DNA of 64,000 bases, taken from assembly GCA_012103035.1 (NCBI GenBank), contig JAAVLL010000001.1:780501-844500 (forward strand), given 5' to 3'. Numbering within the stretch: position 1 is the stretch's first letter; every line of letters starts with the position of its first letter. The notes beneath the pieces were generated by a model that was not told the DNA's origin, did not search any database, and saw only the letters and a list, made by a program, of their open reading frames with translations. The position numbers and the translations under genes are program-made. Shown one piece after another: positions 11,897 through 20,714 of the stretch. This DNA comes from Brucella oryzae (GTDB lineage: Bacteria; Pseudomonadota; Alphaproteobacteria; Rhizobiales; Rhizobiaceae).

Positions 11897-12377
11897 GACG
11901 CCTCTCCCGCTGTCGCATTGTAATCGCGGCGCAGCATCATGCATGGATGCTGCATTTCGCATACGGTTTCGCCGCGCTGATTGAACAGCTCGTGGTGGAA
12001 CGTTACCAGCCCGATTGCCGGGCGCGATCTGGAAATGCGCTTGTCCTGATGGTCGTCACGCCATTCAGCGTATCGCCTGCAAGCACGGGACGTTTCCAGC
12101 GTGTGAACTCGACGCCGGGACCGCCTTGCGAGGTGGAGTTGGTGAGATAGGCGTCACAGACCATGCGCATGATGAGGGAGGCAGTCTGCCAGCCTGATGC
12201 GGCCAGCCCGCCGAGAACGCTCGCCTTGCCTGCTTCCTCATCGAGGTGGAACGGTTGCGGATCGAACGCGCTGGCGAATTCGATGATTTCTTCCTTGTTG
12301 ATCGTACGAGGACCGAAGGGAAGGGCCATTCCCGGTTCCATATCCTCATAAGCATATTTCGGCAGAGGCTTGCTCAC
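11893..12377 (-). CDS. MaoC-family (hotdog fold) dehydratase, upstream partner
   Basis: About 161 residues. GTG start at 12377 chosen because AGGGAGGAGA stands just upstream; an ATG at 12401 has no such site. The core motif FDPQPFHLDEEAGKASVLGG matches that of the downstream gene, so the two are paralogues. The frame breaks near 12030, where an AAGC-GC junction lacks one C; repair continues through RISRSRPAIGLVTFHHELFN to TGA at 11893-11895, overlapping the next ATG. The two hotdog proteins probably pair to make one enoyl-CoA hydratase-like enzyme; this is inference. Confidence 0.82.
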
Positions 12378-12402
12378 CCTTGATCTCCTCCCTGTAGGCA
12401 TA

Positions 12403-12431
12403 AAGAAAAGGCCGCCGGTTTTCGGCGGCCT
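12403..12431 (-). terminator. Rho-independent terminator of ychF
   Basis: On the minus strand the stem AGGCCGCC / GGCGGCCT with a 7-base loop is followed by TTTTCTTT. It lies 8 bases past the ychF stop and before the MaoC pair. Confidence 0.85.
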
Positions 12432-12438
12432 GATCGTA

Positions 12439-13542
12439 TCAGGTATTGAAGCGGAACAGCATCACATCGCCGTCATGGACGATGTATTCCTTGCCTTCGT
12501 CCCTTGCCTTGCCGGCTTCCTTCGCTCCGACTTCGCCATTGTATTTGACATAGTCTTCATAGGCGATGGTCTGGGCGCGGATGAAGCCGCGCTCGAAATC
12601 GGTGTGGATCACACCGGCAGCGCCCGGAGCCTTGGTGCCGCGCCGGATGGTCCAGGCGCGGGTTTCCTTCGGCCCAGCGGTGAAATAGGTGATGAGGTCG
12701 AGCAGCTTGTAACCGGCGCGGATCAGGCGGTCGAGGCCCGGCTCCTCAAGATCCATGCTTTCCAGATATTCCTTGGCTTCCTCATCGGGAAGCTGCGCAA
12801 CTTCGGCTTCGATAGCCGCCGAAATGATGACCGTCTGCGCGCCTTGTTCCCCAGCCATCTTGTCAACGGCGGCACTGTACTCGTTGCCCTTGGCGGCATC
12901 GCTTTCGGCGACGTTGCAGACATAAAGCACCGGCTTGGAGGTCAGAAGATTGAGGCCCTTCAGGATCAGAAGGTCTTCCGGCGAAATGTCCTTCAGCATC
13001 AGGCGGACCGGCTGGCCGTTCTGGAGCAGTTCAAGCGCTGCTTCCATCACCGGCAGAATGGTGAGGGCTTCCTTGTCCTTGCCTGTCGCGCGCTTGCGGA
13101 TCTGCACGATGCGGCGCTCAATGCTTTCGAGGTCCGACAGCATCAGTTCGGTTTCAACCGTCTGCGCGTCCGATACGGGATCGATGCGGCCTTCGACATG
13201 GGTGATGTCGTCATCTTCAAAGCAGCGCAGCACATGCACGATGGCGTCGACTTCGCGGATATTGGCGAGGAACTGGTTGCCGAGACCTTCGCCCTTCGAT
13301 GCACCGCGCACGAGACCGGCAATATCAACAAAGTTGATACGGGTCGGGATGATTTCCTTCGAACCGGCAATCCGGGCAATGTCGCTCTGACGCGGATCGG
13401 GAACCGCCACTTCGCCGGTGTTCGGCTCGATGGTGCAGAACGGATAGTTTGCGGCCTGTGCAGCAGCCGTTTTGGTCAGCGCGTTGAAAAGCGTCGACTT
13501 GCCAACATTTGGCAGACCGACAATGCCGCATTTGAAACCCAT
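12439..13542 (-). CDS. ychF: Redox-regulated ribosome-associated ATPase/GTPase
   Basis: Obg-family P-loop protein that prefers ATP, binds ribosomes and represses oxidative stress responses in enterobacteria. 367 residues, uninterrupted, normal length. G1 is GLPNVGKST, the G3 region is INFVDIAGLVRGASKGEGLG, and the G4 position reads NVAE instead of NKxD, the hallmark of YchF's altered nucleotide specificity. The C-terminal TGS domain (LLDLITYFTAGPKETRAW, VHDGDVMLFRFNT) is complete. Start ATG at 13542. It is 36 bases downstream of pth on the same strand, so the two are probably co-transcribed, an arrangement widespread in bacteria. Confidence 0.97.
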   Translation of the reverse strand: MGFKCGIVGLPNVGKSTLFNALTKTAAAQAANYPFCTIEPNTGEVAVPDPRQSDIARIAGSKEIIPTRINFVDIAGLVRGASKGEGLGNQFLANIREVDAIVHVLRCFEDDDITHVEGRIDPVSDAQTVETELMLSDLESIERRIVQIRKRATGKDKEALTILPVMEAALELLQNGQPVRLMLKDISPEDLLILKGLNLLTSKPVLYVCNVAESDAAKGNEYSAAVDKMAGEQGAQTVIISAAIEAEVAQLPDEEAKEYLESMDLEEPGLDRLIRAGYKLLDLITYFTAGPKETRAWTIRRGTKAPGAAGVIHTDFERGFIRAQTIAYEDYVKYNGEVGAKEAGKARDEGKEYIVHDGDVMLFRFNT

Positions 13543-13578
13543 GATCGTACCTATCAGACTAGAATTCTATTGTTGTGG

Positions 13579-14372
13579 CTATGCGTCATAGGACCGTGAA
13601 GCGTCAAGAGGCGCGGGAATCTTAGTCCTTTTGCCAAGCAGCTTTTTCAGCATTTCAGCCATCGGGCCGCTTTCTGGAATGGCCGGTTTCTTCTGGTTCT
13701 GCCGCGCCTGGCGAATATGGCTCTGCGCCTTTGGCGGGGCTTTTTCCAGTTGCGCGGGATCGGCCTTGAAGCCGCTTGGCCGCTGATTGCCGTCGCCCAT
13801 GGCGAGCGCGACGCGGTTCATGAAACTGTTGTCCTCGCCCTTGGCGAGCATGGCGACATTGTCGGCTACAGCGCCCAGAAGCGTGTCCAGCCATTCATTG
13901 TCGGCCTTGGCGAAATCACCGAGGACATAATTGTGCACGAGTTCCTTCGCGCCCGGATGGCCGATGCCAAGCCGCATGCGGCGATAATTCTGGCCGCCGG
14001 GGAAGGACTGCACATGCGCGTCGATGGATTTGATGCCGTTATGGCCGCCGGAGCCGCCGCCAGTCTTGATACGCAGCTTGCCCGGAACGAGGTCGAGTTC
14101 GTCATAAATGACGACGAGGTCGGCAGGCGTCAGCTTGTAGAAGCGCATGGCCTCGCCGACAGACTGGCCCGAAAGGTTCATGAAGGTCTGCGGCTTGATC
14201 AGCAGCACTTTCTCGCCGTCGATCACGCCATCGGCGATCTCTGCCTGAAACTTTTCTGCCAGTTGGAAAAGCGATGGCGGCGGAATATTTCATCCGCCGC
14301 CATGAAACCGATATTGTGCCGATTATGCGCATATTTGGGGCCCGGATTGCCAAGACCTGCGATGAGCAGCAT
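13579..14372 (-). CDS. pth: Peptidyl-tRNA hydrolase
   Basis: Releases peptides from stalled peptidyl-tRNA; normally essential. The repaired protein of about 265 residues starts [20 protein letters not shown] at 14372, which carries the catalytic His, and continues with [34 protein letters not shown] and GIGHPG. The frame breaks near 14253 (plus-strand CTTTTC, expected TTTTT), which would remove the N-terminal active-site region if real. The C-terminal extension of about 60 residues ([12 protein letters not shown] to the end) is longer than in E. coli, basic and probably disordered; such tails are common in Rhizobiales. Transcribed with rplY upstream and ychF downstream. Confidence 0.94.
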
Positions 14373-14389
14373 GGTTCAGAGCCCCTTCT

Positions 14390-14441
14390 GTAGCGCTTCC
14401 CGAAAAGTAGGAACCGGTTTTCGGATAAGAAGCGCGTTTGC
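14390..14441. repeat. Short palindromic intergenic element
   Basis: Palindrome with core CCGAAAAGTAGGAACCGGTTTTCGG between GCGCTT-like outer arms. It sits between pth and rplY and belongs to the family also seen at 15134, 28026, 29183, 38646, 47367 and 63659. Confidence 0.7.
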
Positions 14442-14460
14442 GCTCCTATGCGGAAAGCGA

Positions 14461-15090
14461 TTACTCGCCGTCCTTGGCTTCTTCTTCTGCAGCGCCTTCA
14501 GCAGCAGCTTCGTCCGACTTCAGGCCGGCAGGAGCAGCAATGGTGGCGATGGTGAAGTCGCGATCCTGGATGGCAGGCGTTACGCCCTTCGGCAGCTTGA
14601 TTGCCGAAATGTGGACGGAGTCGCCGATTTCGAGGCCGGTCAGGTCGAATTCGAGTGCTTCCGGAATTGCATTGGCCGGAACGATCAGTTCAACGTCGTG
14701 GCGAACGATGTTGAGAACGCCGCCGCGCTTGATGCCCGGAGCTGCTTCTTCGTTCTTGAAGTGAACCGGAACATTCACGTGGACGACCGACTTCGCGGAA
14801 ACGCGCAGGAAGTCGACATGCTGCGGGAAGTCGCGGACCGGATCCAGCTGGTAGTCCTTCGGGAGGACCTGAATCTTCTTGCCGTCTACTTCGATCGTGG
14901 CAACCGTGGTCTTAAAACCACCGCCATGGATCTTGTAGAAAATCTCCTTGTAGGAGACGGCGATTGCGAGGGGTTCCTGCTTGTCGCCATAGATGACTGC
15001 AGGAATCTGGCCGTTGCGACGCAGTTCGCGGGAGGACCCCTTACCAACCCGGGTACGCAGATCGGCCTTGAGCACGTAAGATTCGCTCAT
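14461..15090 (-). CDS. rplY: 50S ribosomal protein L25 (Ctc form)
   Basis: Binds 5S rRNA in the large ribosomal subunit. About 209 residues: an N-terminal L25 domain ([25 protein letters not shown]) and the C-terminal TL5/Ctc domain ([21 protein letters not shown] and following), ending in an Ala/Glu-rich tail. Uninterrupted. Start 15090 with AAAGGA as ribosome site; a longer reading to 15186 crosses a palindromic repeat and is not plausible. First gene of the rplY-pth-ychF group. Confidence 0.96.
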   Translation of the reverse strand: MSESYVLKADLRTRVGKGSSRELRRNGQIPAVIYGDKQEPLAIAVSYKEIFYKIHGGGFKTTVATIEVDGKKIQVLPKDYQLDPVRDFPQHVDFLRVSAKSVVHVNVPVHFKNEEAAPGIKRGGVLNIVRHDVELIVPANAIPEALEFDLTGLEIGDSVHISAIKLPKGVTPAIQDRDFTIATIAAPAGLKSDEAAAEGAAEEEAKDGE

Positions 15091-15133
15091 GGCATTTCCT
15101 TTCAATGTTACTGGAGTGTCGCTTGTTTTCCGC

Positions 15134-15178
15134 GCATGATCTTGTCCGAAAACCGGTTTCCACTTTTCGGGATCATGC
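15134..15178. repeat. Short palindromic intergenic element
   Basis: Arms GCATGATC / GATCATGC enclose TTGTCCGAAAACCGGTTTCCACTTTTCGG in two blocks. It is nearly the same as the copy upstream of carB (63659-63703). It lies 44 bases upstream of the rplY start. Confidence 0.75.
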
Positions 15179-15351
15179 TTCAACAAACGACATGAAACAG
15201 CCCGTATCGTCTGTCACAGGGTGAAAGACCGGACCGCTCCATTCCGCGTTGCCTCCAAGGGTGTCTACGCGGATGGCGGTGGCTATAGACCATAGCGTGC
15301 GGCGGCGCAAGTTTTTGGATTTGCCTTCGCGCGGAGACTGACAGGCCATGG

Positions 15352-15380
15352 TTGAAAAAATGATCCGGACGGCCTATATT
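15352..15380 (+). promoter_or_regulatory. Strong sigma-70-type promoter
   Basis: TTGAAA at 15352-15357, a 17-base spacer and TATATT at 15375-15380: five of six and four to five of six matches with ideal spacing. No ORF starts downstream before a terminator, so it probably drives a small RNA. Confidence 0.7.
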
Positions 15381-15386
15381 CGGATC

Positions 15387-15475
15387 GGTAGCTGAAGCGC
15401 GAACTCCAGCTACCGTATTCTTAGATAAAGATCTGTACCCGCACTGCGGCTTGCCAGTTGGTGCGGGTTTTCTTT
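15387..15475 (+). ncRNA. Candidate small RNA, about 88 nt
   Basis: Bounded by the promoter at 15352-15380 and an intrinsic terminator (CCCGCAC / GTGCGGG at 15438-15467, then TTTTCTTT). The predicted 5' end forms a second hairpin, CGGTAGCTG pairing with CAGCTACCG around a short loop (15386-15413), leaving a single-stranded A/T-rich linker (ATTCTTAGATAAAGATC) between the two. No coding potential. The layout of 5' hairpin, open linker and terminator is that of a trans-acting regulatory RNA. I do not recognise the family; an anti-sense or leader role is not supported because no gene follows within 370 bases. Confidence 0.55.
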
Positions 15476-15845
15476 ATTCTAACACTACAATTGCATTCTT
15501 CGTGATGCCGGGCTGCAAAGAGCAATTTATCTGCGTTCCGGTGCTCATGTACCCAAAAGTACATTGCGCTCCGGTACTCGAAAATCACCATTTTCGCGCA
15601 CACATGCCGCTTTTGAAACAGGCTCCCATCCTCCCCGACGCGCCCGCTGGCTGGACGCTTGCTGCTTTTGCCCCTGAAAAGATTGCTATCAAAACTTTTG
15701 GTTGAAATCTACTGCCCGGCATCTGTGGGCATTTGTCTTAACGGGTGGCAATGACAGCCGCAAAAGTGTTAAGCGAATGCCTGATCGACTGGCGGTGAGG
15801 CCGCGCGAGTCGTCTGTTCCTGCAATGTTGAAACAAGGAGGCGAG
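15476..15845. other. Intergenic region with a decayed MITE-like repeat
   Basis: Bases about 15490-15625 match the right two thirds of the 141-bp repeat found at 38503 and 40988 (TCTGCGTTCCGGTGCTCATG, then CGCTCCGGTACTCGAAAATC and the end CCGCTTTTGAAACAGGCTC), while the left end is degenerate. Bases 15626-15845 hold nothing I recognise except the ribosome site AAGGAGG of the next gene. Confidence 0.6.
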
Positions 15846-17394
15846 ATGCAGGTCGGTATCGACATGGGTTCCGTCACTGGTAGCGGTTCTGCCTCGGCAG
15901 CGGCGCTTGGCGGTGGCAAGCAGGCCATGCTTGATCTTGAAGAGCTTCTCGCCACGCGCCTGCTCGTGCAGGGCAATTCCGGTTCCGGCAAGTCGCATCT
16001 TTGCGCCGCCTGCTGGAACAGAGCGCGCAATGGGTGCAGCAGTGCATCGTCGACCCGGAAGGGGACTTTGTCACGCTGGCCGATCTTTACGGCCATGTCG
16101 TTGTTGACGCCGCTCGTACCGAAGCCGAACTGACCCGCATTGCCGGACGTATCCGCCAGCATCGCGTTTCAGTCGTGCTCAATCTGGAAGGGCTGGACGT
16201 CGAGCAGCAGATGCGCTCGGCTGCGGCTTTTCTTGGCGGTCTTTTCGATGCGGAGCGCGACTACTGGTATCCGATGTTGGTGGTTGTGGATGAGGCGCAG
16301 CTTTTGCGCCCGCTGCCGCAGGCGAAGTGTCGGACGAAGCGCGCAAGCTTTCGCTGGGCGCTATGACCAATCTCATGTGCCGCGGACGAAAGCGCGGGCT
16401 GGCTGGTGTCATCGCCACGCAGCGACTGGCGAAGCTCGCCAAGAACGTTGCTGCCGAAGCCTCCAATTTCCTGATGGGGCGTACCTTTCTCGATATCGAT
16501 ATGGCGCGCGCCGCCGATCTTCTCGGCATGGAGCGCCGCCAGGCTGAAATGTTCCGCGATTTGCAGCGCGGACATTTTGTGGCGCTTGGCCCTGCATTGT
16601 CGCGCCGTCCCTTGCCGATCAAGATCGGCAAGGTGGAAACTTCGGCACGGTCCTCTTCGCCGAAACTGATGCCGCTTCCCGATGCGCCGGAAGATGCGCG
16701 CGATCTGATTTTCACGCCTGCACCGGAAGAGATACGCACCGTGGCGCGCCGCGTGCCGCCTCCACCGCCGCCGCCATCGACGGCGGAAATTCTGGCCCAG
16801 GTGGCCAAGCCCAAGCCCGAGGCAGAACCAGTCGAAGCGCCGCTTTTCCCCGGCATTGTGGAAGCCGAACGCGAGGAGCTTCTGGAAAAGGTGATGCGCG
16901 AGATCGTGGACGATCCGGAAGCTTCGTTCCGGTCTGTGGCCGTTCTCTATCAGGATTTTCTGGTGCGCTGCCGCATTCACCGCGTTCCGGGCGAGCCGCT
17001 GGCGCTGCCCGCCTTTCGGCGCAGGCTGGCGGTGGCGCAAGCCAGTATCGAAAGTGATGTCGCCAACGGCGAGACATGGCAGCAGGCGCTGTCGCTTTCG
17101 GAAAGCCTCACCGACGATGTTCAGGGCGTGTTCCTGATCGTGGCGCAGGCGGCTGTCACCGGCGCGCCTTGCCCTTCCGATGCGGCGCTGGCGCGCGCCT
17201 ATGGCACGCATTCGTTCAGCCGGGCCCGGCGTCTGCTGACCTATTTCGAGGAGCGCGGGCTTCTGGTTGTGCGCAACGATTTCAAGGGAATGCGCATCGT
17301 CAATTTCCCCGATCTCGCCTGTGAGACCGCGCCGGGCGATCCGAATGCTCCGGATGATCTGGCGGAAGAGGGGCTGCGGCTGAGTAGACTGTGA
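15846..17394 (+). CDS. HerA/DUF87-like P-loop ATP-binding protein
   Basis: About 516 residues. Walker A GNSGSGKSH near residue 45, Walker B MLVVVDEAQLL near residue 145, and a following block (MCRGRKRGLAGVIATQRLAKL) that resembles the sensor region of HerA/FtsK-type ATPases. A proline-rich linker (RRVPPPPPPPS) then leads to a C-terminal part with a winged-helix-like segment (YGTHSFSRARRLLTYFEERGLL). It is probably a DNA-associated ATPase; the exact role is unknown. Breaks near 15998 (CATCTTTGCG, expected four T) and near 16313 (CGCCCGCTGCC, expected CCCGGCTG). Ribosome site AAGGAGG precedes ATG 15846. It has no nuclease or phage gene beside it, unlike HerA-NurA pairs. Confidence 0.7.
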
Positions 17395-17459
17395 AGACCG
17401 TCATGAACCTGTAATGATTATCGCCGACAGCTTGCGGTGGAATCAATCAGGACAGTCAC

Positions 17460-18754
17460 GTGACAGAGCCAGCAGAACAGCCCGGTTTCAAAGAATTATT
17501 CACGACATTCGGCAAGATCGGGCTTCTATCCTTCGGCGGTCCTGCGGCGCAGATCGCCATGCTGCAACGCGTGCTGGTGGATGAGAAGAAATGGATGGAT
17601 CAGGAGAGGCTGATCCATGCGCTCAATTTCTGCATGTTGCTGCCGGGACCGGAAGCCATGCAGCTTGCGACCTATTCCGGTTGGGCGGTGAAAGGCTGGC
17701 GCGGCGGCCTGCTGGCGGGGCTGTTGTTCGTGCTGCCGGGCGCTGTCGTCATGCTTGCTTTGTCGGCGCTGTATATCGCCTTTGGGCATGTCGATATCGT
17801 TGCCGGACTGTTGTTCGGGCTCAAGGCGGCGGTGCTGGCCGTGGTTTTCGAAGCGCTCTACCGCATGGCCAAACGGACGTTGGCCTCGGGTTTTCATATG
17901 CGGTGGCGATCGCGGCATTCATTGCGATAGCCTTCCTGAAACTGCCGTTTCCGCTCGTCGTTCTGCTCGCGGCTGTTGCAGGTGGACTACGACATGTCGT
18001 TCAGGGAAGAGTGCAGCAACCGTTTTGGGGATGCGACGCCCGGCGCATTGCGCGAGTTCATGCAGCAGACGCTCATCTGGGGCGGGTTGTGGCTTTTGCC
18101 TTTGCTCGGGCTCTTTTTCGCTTTTGGCGGCGCGCATGTTTTCGCGCAGGAAGCGGCTTTCTTCTCGAAGTTGGCTGCGGTGACCTTTGGTGGCGCTTAT
18201 GCAGCGCTTTCCTATACGGCGCAGCAGGCGGTCGAGCATTTCGGCTGGATGAAGCCGGGCGAAATGCTGACCGGGCTTGGTCTGGCGGAAACCACGCCGG
18301 GACCGCTGATCCTCGTGCTGGTCTTCGTCGGCTTCGTGGGAGCTGCGAACCTGTCGGCCTGCCGCCGCTTATGGGCGGCTTTTTCGGCGGGTTGATCGCG
18401 CTGTGGTTTACCTTCGTGCCCTGCTTTCTCTGGATATTGGCGGGCGCGCCTTTCGTGGAGCGGCTGCGTCATGTGCGTTGGCTGTCGGCCATGATGGGCG
18501 GGATCACCGCTGCGGTTGTCGGCGTGATCGCCAATCTGGCGCTGTGGTTCTCGCTGCACGTCCTGTTTTCGCAGGTGGTGGAGCAGGCTGTCGGCCCCGT
18601 CACATTGCCGCTTCCAGTCTGGAGCACAATAGACAATGCCGCCGTCCTGATCGCAGGCGCGGCGGCATTGTTGCTTGTCGTCTTCAAAATGAACATGCCG
18701 CTCGTGCTGTTGCTGGCGGCATGTCTCGGAATTGTAATCCGGCTGGTGTTTTAG
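17460..18754 (+). CDS. chrA: Chromate transporter ChrA-family membrane protein
   Basis: Inner-membrane protein of the CHR superfamily (long, two-domain form), expected to export chromate. The N-terminal domain shows [15 protein letters not shown] and [16 protein letters not shown], and the second domain repeats the motif as [15 protein letters not shown] and [22 protein letters not shown] start at 17460. Three breaks: near 17892 (GGGTTTTCAT, expected five T), near 17975 (net two bases missing or one extra) and near 18360 (TCGGCC, expected TCGGGCC). With them repaired about 430 residues result. The stop codon overlaps the prs stop codon on the other strand, so the two genes converge with no room for a terminator. 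Confidence 0.85.
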
Positions 18755-19683
18755 TCGAACAGGCTCGAAACGGATTCTTCCGCCGCCGTGCGGGCGATGG
18801 CTTCGCCGATCAGGTCCGAGATCGACAGCACGCGGATATTCGGTGCATCGTTGATGGCGGTGGTCGGCTGGATGGAATCGGTGATGACCAGTTCCTTCAG
18901 CTTCGATGAGGCAATACGGGCGACCGCGCCGCCGGACAGAACGCCGTGCGTGATATAGGCGGTAACGCTGTTCGCGCCCTTGGCCAGCAGGGCCTCGGCT
19001 GCGTTGCAGAGCGTGCCGCCGGAATCGACGATATCGTCGAACAGCAGGCAATCTTTGCCGGCCACTTCACCGATGACGTTCATGACTTCCGATTCACCCG
19101 GACGTTCGCGGCGCTTGTCGACGATGGCAAGCTGCGCATCGATACGCTTGGCCAATGAGCGGGCGCGCACCACGCCGCCAACGTCAGGCGAAACGACCAT
19201 GCAATTGCCGGTGGCGTAATTGGCCTTCACATCGCGGGCGATGACCGGAACGGCATAGAGGTTGTCGGTGGGGATATCGAAGAAGCCCTGGATCTGACCG
19301 GCATGAAGATCAAGCGTCAGAACGCGGCTTGCGCCGGCTTCGGTGATGAGGTTGGCGACGAGCTTTGCCGAGATCGGCGTGCGCGGGCCGGGCTTGCGGT
19401 CCTGACGGGCATAGCCGAAATAGGGCAGGACGGCGGTGATGCGACGGGCCGAGGAGCGGCGGAAGGCGTCGATCATGATGAGCAGTTCCATCAGGTGATC
19501 ATTTGCCGGGTAGGAAGTCGATTGCAGAACGAATACGTCTTCGCCGCGCACGTTTTCCTGAATCTCTACGAAAATTTCCTGATCGGCGAAGCGACGGACG
19601 CTGGCCTTGCCGAGTGGAATGTTGAGATATTGAGCAACGGATTCGGCAAGAACCCGGTTGGAGTTGCCTGCGAAAAGTTTCAT
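18751..19683 (-). CDS. prs: Ribose-phosphate pyrophosphokinase
   Basis: Makes PRPP from ribose 5-phosphate and ATP for purine, pyrimidine, His and Trp synthesis. 310 residues, uninterrupted. Catalytic flexible loop region [20 protein letters not shown], the Mg/PRPP-site [17 protein letters not shown] and [17 protein letters not shown] are present. Start ATG 19683 begins the canonical MKLFAGNSN. The upstream reading to 19938 crosses a hairpin and is rejected. Its product feeds apt elsewhere in this window. Confidence 0.97.
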   Translation of the reverse strand: MKLFAGNSNRVLAESVAQYLNIPLGKASVRRFADQEIFVEIQENVRGEDVFVLQSTSYPANDHLMELLIMIDAFRRSSARRITAVLPYFGYARQDRKPGPRTPISAKLVANLITEAGASRVLTLDLHAGQIQGFFDIPTDNLYAVPVIARDVKANYATGNCMVVSPDVGGVVRARSLAKRIDAQLAIVDKRRERPGESEVMNVIGEVAGKDCLLFDDIVDSGGTLCNAAEALLAKGANSVTAYITHGVLSGGAVARIASSKLKELVITDSIQPTTAINDAPNIRVLSISDLIGEAIARTAAEESVSSLFD

Positions 19684-19773
19684 TCTTTTGCCTCTGACGC
19701 CGATGCGGTCGCGGTTTGCAGTTTGGTTCTGTCGCAACAGTCCGCCGGAACGGACGTAATCTCTTAAAACTTT

Positions 19774-19811
19774 AAGCTGCGTACTTTTGACGGAATTAAG
19801 TACTGCAGCTT
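19774..19811 (-). other. Inverted repeat in the prs upstream region
   Basis: AAGCTGC-GTACTT pairs with AAGTACTGCAGCTT with one bulge. It lies 91-128 bases upstream of the prs start and could be a leader hairpin, an operator, or part of a terminator for the lipoprotein gene upstream on the same strand. No T run decides for the latter. Confidence 0.4.
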
Positions 19812-19971
19812 GCAAGGTTTTCTTTCGGATGTGGGGCCTATTGCAAGAGTCATCGCCATTGCAAGGCCCTCGGGAACACAATTGCAGTAAAAGCCCGGTT
19901 TTCCGGCTTTCCCACAGTAGGCAAACATGATTCAGCAAAAGATTTCAGTCTTTTGCTGCCAAAGCAAGTTT

Positions 19972-20607
19972 CTATGCGCGATTTGCCGCAAGCCAGGTCG
20001 AATATTCCTGCATGGTGCGGTCGGCGATTGCCTGCATGGCGGAAGCCGGAACGACGCTCCATGAGTCTGCAGCGGCGCCCTGAACCTTTTCCTGTCCCTG
20101 TATGCGGTGGAGACGGTTGCCGGAAGCATCCAGAACGTCCCAGACATAAAGCACGGTCGTCTGGTTATCTTCCGAAAGAACAGAGAAATAGCCCTTCATG
20201 ACATAGGCAGCACTGGGGTCGTTATTGCCTGCAAGCTCAATGCCCTTCGTCTTGGCGTCGTCATTCATGCGGTGGGTGAGAGGTGTCACCACATTGACCG
20301 GTGCACCGACAATCGGGGCAATATGCAGTTTGCCCGGCTTGAGCGCCGCACTGCGCTGCGGTGCCGCTGGCGTGGTCGTTGCAGGCGGGGTTGTTCCCGC
20401 AGGCTGCACGGGAGCGGCGCCCGTCGCCGGGGTGCCCGGTGTCGTCGCAGGTGCAACGGTTTGCCCAGAACTCTGCCCGGAACTCTGCCCAGAACTCTGA
20501 TTGCTACCTTGTACATTCAGAGCGGATTCGGTGCTGTTGCAGGCGGCGAGCAGGCTCGTAAGCGCTCCGGCCAGCAGCAACATCGTTGAAAGACGTGCCT
20601 TGTTCAT
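19972..20607 (-). CDS. Putative lipoprotein with repeat linker
   Basis: About 211 residues. Signal peptide II with lipobox LLAAC near residue 22, so the mature protein should be lipidated and attached to a membrane. Next comes a low-complexity linker with three SSGQ repeats and a Pro/Thr/Ala-rich stretch, then a globular C-terminal domain (LHIAPIVGAPVNVVTPLTHR to the end) that I do not recognise by name. Start is uncertain: ATG at 20607 (MNKARLS) or 20619 (MKPNMNK); the AGGAG lies 13 or 1 base upstream of these, neither ideal. It is uninterrupted. Function unknown. Confidence 0.75.
   Translation of the reverse strand: MNKARLSTMLLLAGALTSLLAACNSTESALNVQGSNQSSGQSSGQSSGQTVAPATTPGTPATGAAPVQPAGTTPPATTTPAAPQRSAALKPGKLHIAPIVGAPVNVVTPLTHRMNDDAKTKGIELAGNNDPSAAYVMKGYFSVLSEDNQTTVLYVWDVLDASGNRLHRIQGQEKVQGAAADSWSVVPASAMQAIADRTMQEYSTWLAANRA
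20464..20500. repeat. Triplicate 12-bp coding repeat
   Basis: Three in-frame units CAGAACTCTGCC / CGGAACTCTGCC / CAGAACTCTG encode the SSGQ repeats of the lipoprotein. Copy number may vary between strains. Confidence 0.8.
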
Positions 20608-20714
20608 GTTCGGCTTCATGCTCCTGAAGGCGCAGATTCTCTGCGGTAGGGCATTTTCAGTTTGAAAAATCCTGTCAATCTTTCTCAATGTGCCGCTTTA
20701 TCGCCGATTACGCC

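Noticed and set aside
15421..15705. ORFs on both strands in the repeat region after rplY
   Set aside because: They coincide with the sRNA terminator and a decayed MITE copy and show no codon character.
19684..19938. An N-terminal extension of Prs
   Set aside because: Prs begins with the conserved MKLFAGNSN at 19683; the extension crosses a hairpin.
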